The position numbers and the translations under genes are program-made. A stretch of 14,828 nucleotides of DNA from NCBI GenBank assembly GCA_937872085.1, contig CALMQK010000255.1:1-14828 (forward strand), read 5' to 3'. Positions 14,096-14,828 of the stretch are shown here, in pieces. The DNA is from an uncultured euryarchaeote. Its GTDB lineage: Archaea; Thermoplasmatota; Thermoplasmata; UBA10834. How positions within the stretch are numbered: position 1 is the stretch's first letter; every line of letters begins with the position of its first letter. The notes under the pieces are model-generated. The model had not been told where the DNA came from, did no database searches, and was given only the letters and a program-made list of their open reading frames with translations.

Positions 14096-14828
14096 ATGAA
14101 GGCGTTGGTTCTTGACGGATACACGGACGAGCCTGCGTGCCTTGGAGTCCCGCCCTTCATCTCGCCGTATGTGAGGTTGACCTTCGGCGCCATTTCAGCT
14201 GCGGGCGCCGAGGCGAGCTACGCCACGATTGACCAATGGCGATCACGCTCGCTAGACCTCGCGAGATACGATTTGCTCGCGATCGTGAGGAACATCGCCG
14301 TGCCTGGAAAGTATCTCAGAGGAATGCCTGCGAGCGACAGAGAGCTCGCGGAGGTCGCGGCGAGCTTCAACGGAAGAATTGCAGCCAGCTTTGGCTCGAA
14401 CCCGAATGCGGTCCCGAAGGAGCTGAGAGAGTCTCTGGATCACATTTCAACTGGGGATTTCGATGCCTCGGTCCACGATCTGGTCAAGGACGGAAGATGG
14501 GATGACCGGCGCAGGACCTCAGCCGAATGGAACTCGTGGCTTCTCAGGGGAGTGGGCGCGTGCGCCAGGCATCCCGATCACGGTGGGCCGCTCATCGCAG
14601 AGGTTCAGATGTACAGGGGGTGTGTCAGGTACATGTCTGGCGGCTGTGACTTCTGCGTGGAACCGTTGCTCGGGGAAGTCCTGTTCCGACGACCTGCGGA
14701 CATCCTCGAGGAGATGGTCGCCCTCTCGAAAGCGGGCGTGAGGAACTTCCGGCTAGGCGCGCAATCGTGCGTCTACTGTTACATGTCCAAGGAGGTCGGA
14801 AGATCAGAGACGCCGACTCCGAACCCGA
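14096..14828 (+). CDS. Radical SAM protein with CX7CX2C cluster motif (partial, 3' end off window)
   Basis: 244 residues are visible before the window ends. The N-terminus (KALVLDGYTDEPACLGVPPFISPY) continues into an alternating region (about 20-115) reminiscent of the B12-binding-like domains in some archaeal radical SAM proteins. The cluster motif is C176-x7-C184-x2-C187 (CVRYMSGGCDFCVEP), spaced as in the CX7CX2C group rather than CX3CX2C. A further stretch FRLGAQSCVYCY (about residues 219-230) adds another CxxC. Several archaeal B12-binding/radical SAM families have this overall look; I cannot assign which, and the substrate is unknown. ATG 14096 is preferred on promoter position, and ATG 14075 (seven codons earlier) is in frame. 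The gene is divergent from the malic enzyme gene. Confidence 0.83.
   Translation, partial: MKALVLDGYTDEPACLGVPPFISPYVRLTFGAISAAGAEASYATIDQWRSRSLDLARYDLLAIVRNIAVPGKYLRGMPASDRELAEVAASFNGRIAASFGSNPNAVPKELRESLDHISTGDFDASVHDLVKDGRWDDRRRTSAEWNSWLLRGVGACARHPDHGGPLIAEVQMYRGCVRYMSGGCDFCVEPLLGEVLFRRPADILEEMVALSKAGVRNFRLGAQSCVYCYMSKEVGRSETPTPNP

Noticed and set aside
13948..14193. 81-codon minus-strand frame upstream of malic enzyme
   Set aside because: It overlaps the promoter and 5' end of the terminal radical SAM gene antisense, with no recognisable motif.
1..14828. CRISPR arrays, insertion sequences, phage or defence genes
   Set aside because: I saw no regularly spaced repeats, transposase motifs or terminal inverted repeats; the gene content is housekeeping throughout.

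Overview
The window reads as a chromosomal segment of an archaeon, most likely a euryarchaeal lineage near Thermoplasmatota. The archaeal assignment rests on an archaeal RNA polymerase operon with split A'/A'' subunits, L30e, a short two-KH NusA, archaeal EF-1 beta, an AglB-type oligosaccharyltransferase and TATA-box promoters. A single fused rpoB (not B'+B''), moderately high GC and frequent TTG/GTG starts fit an uncultured Thermoplasmata-like genome, but that lineage call is inference.

Layout. Positions 1-646 (minus) hold the N-terminal part of an AglB/STT3 oligosaccharyltransferase, cut by the window edge. Next, also minus, is pyrF (767-1408). Divergent from pyrF is an archaeal radical SAM gene (1512-2591, plus), whose 3' end overlaps the last gene of the large minus-strand operon. 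That operon reads, in transcription order, tRNA-Lys(UUU) (11615-11472), rpoH, rpoB, rpoA1, rpoA2, rpl30e, nusA (ending 2578), with ATGA overlaps or gaps of a few bases between most of the protein genes. A 331-base non-coding stretch (11616-11947) separates it from a divergent plus-strand pair, a 55-residue four-CxxC zinc-ribbon protein and aef1B. Convergent to that pair is a malic enzyme (12449-13885, minus) with a lysine-rich N-terminal tail. Divergent from the malic enzyme is a second radical SAM gene (14096 to the window end, plus), cut by the edge.

The most unusual element is the tRNA-Lys gene. It lacks an anticodon-loop intron but carries two non-canonical introns, about 39 nt in the D-loop and 30 nt in the T-loop. 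Both are flanked by bulge-helix-bulge-like pairing, and removing both restores a canonical 75-nt archaeal tRNA-Lys. The gene sits immediately upstream of rpoH on the same strand and may share its transcript.

Other points of note: an ~90-residue N-terminal extension on RpoA'' with a possible helix-hairpin-helix, the absence of rps12/rps7/EF-2 genes after nusA, and a tail-to-tail coding overlap at the operon's end.
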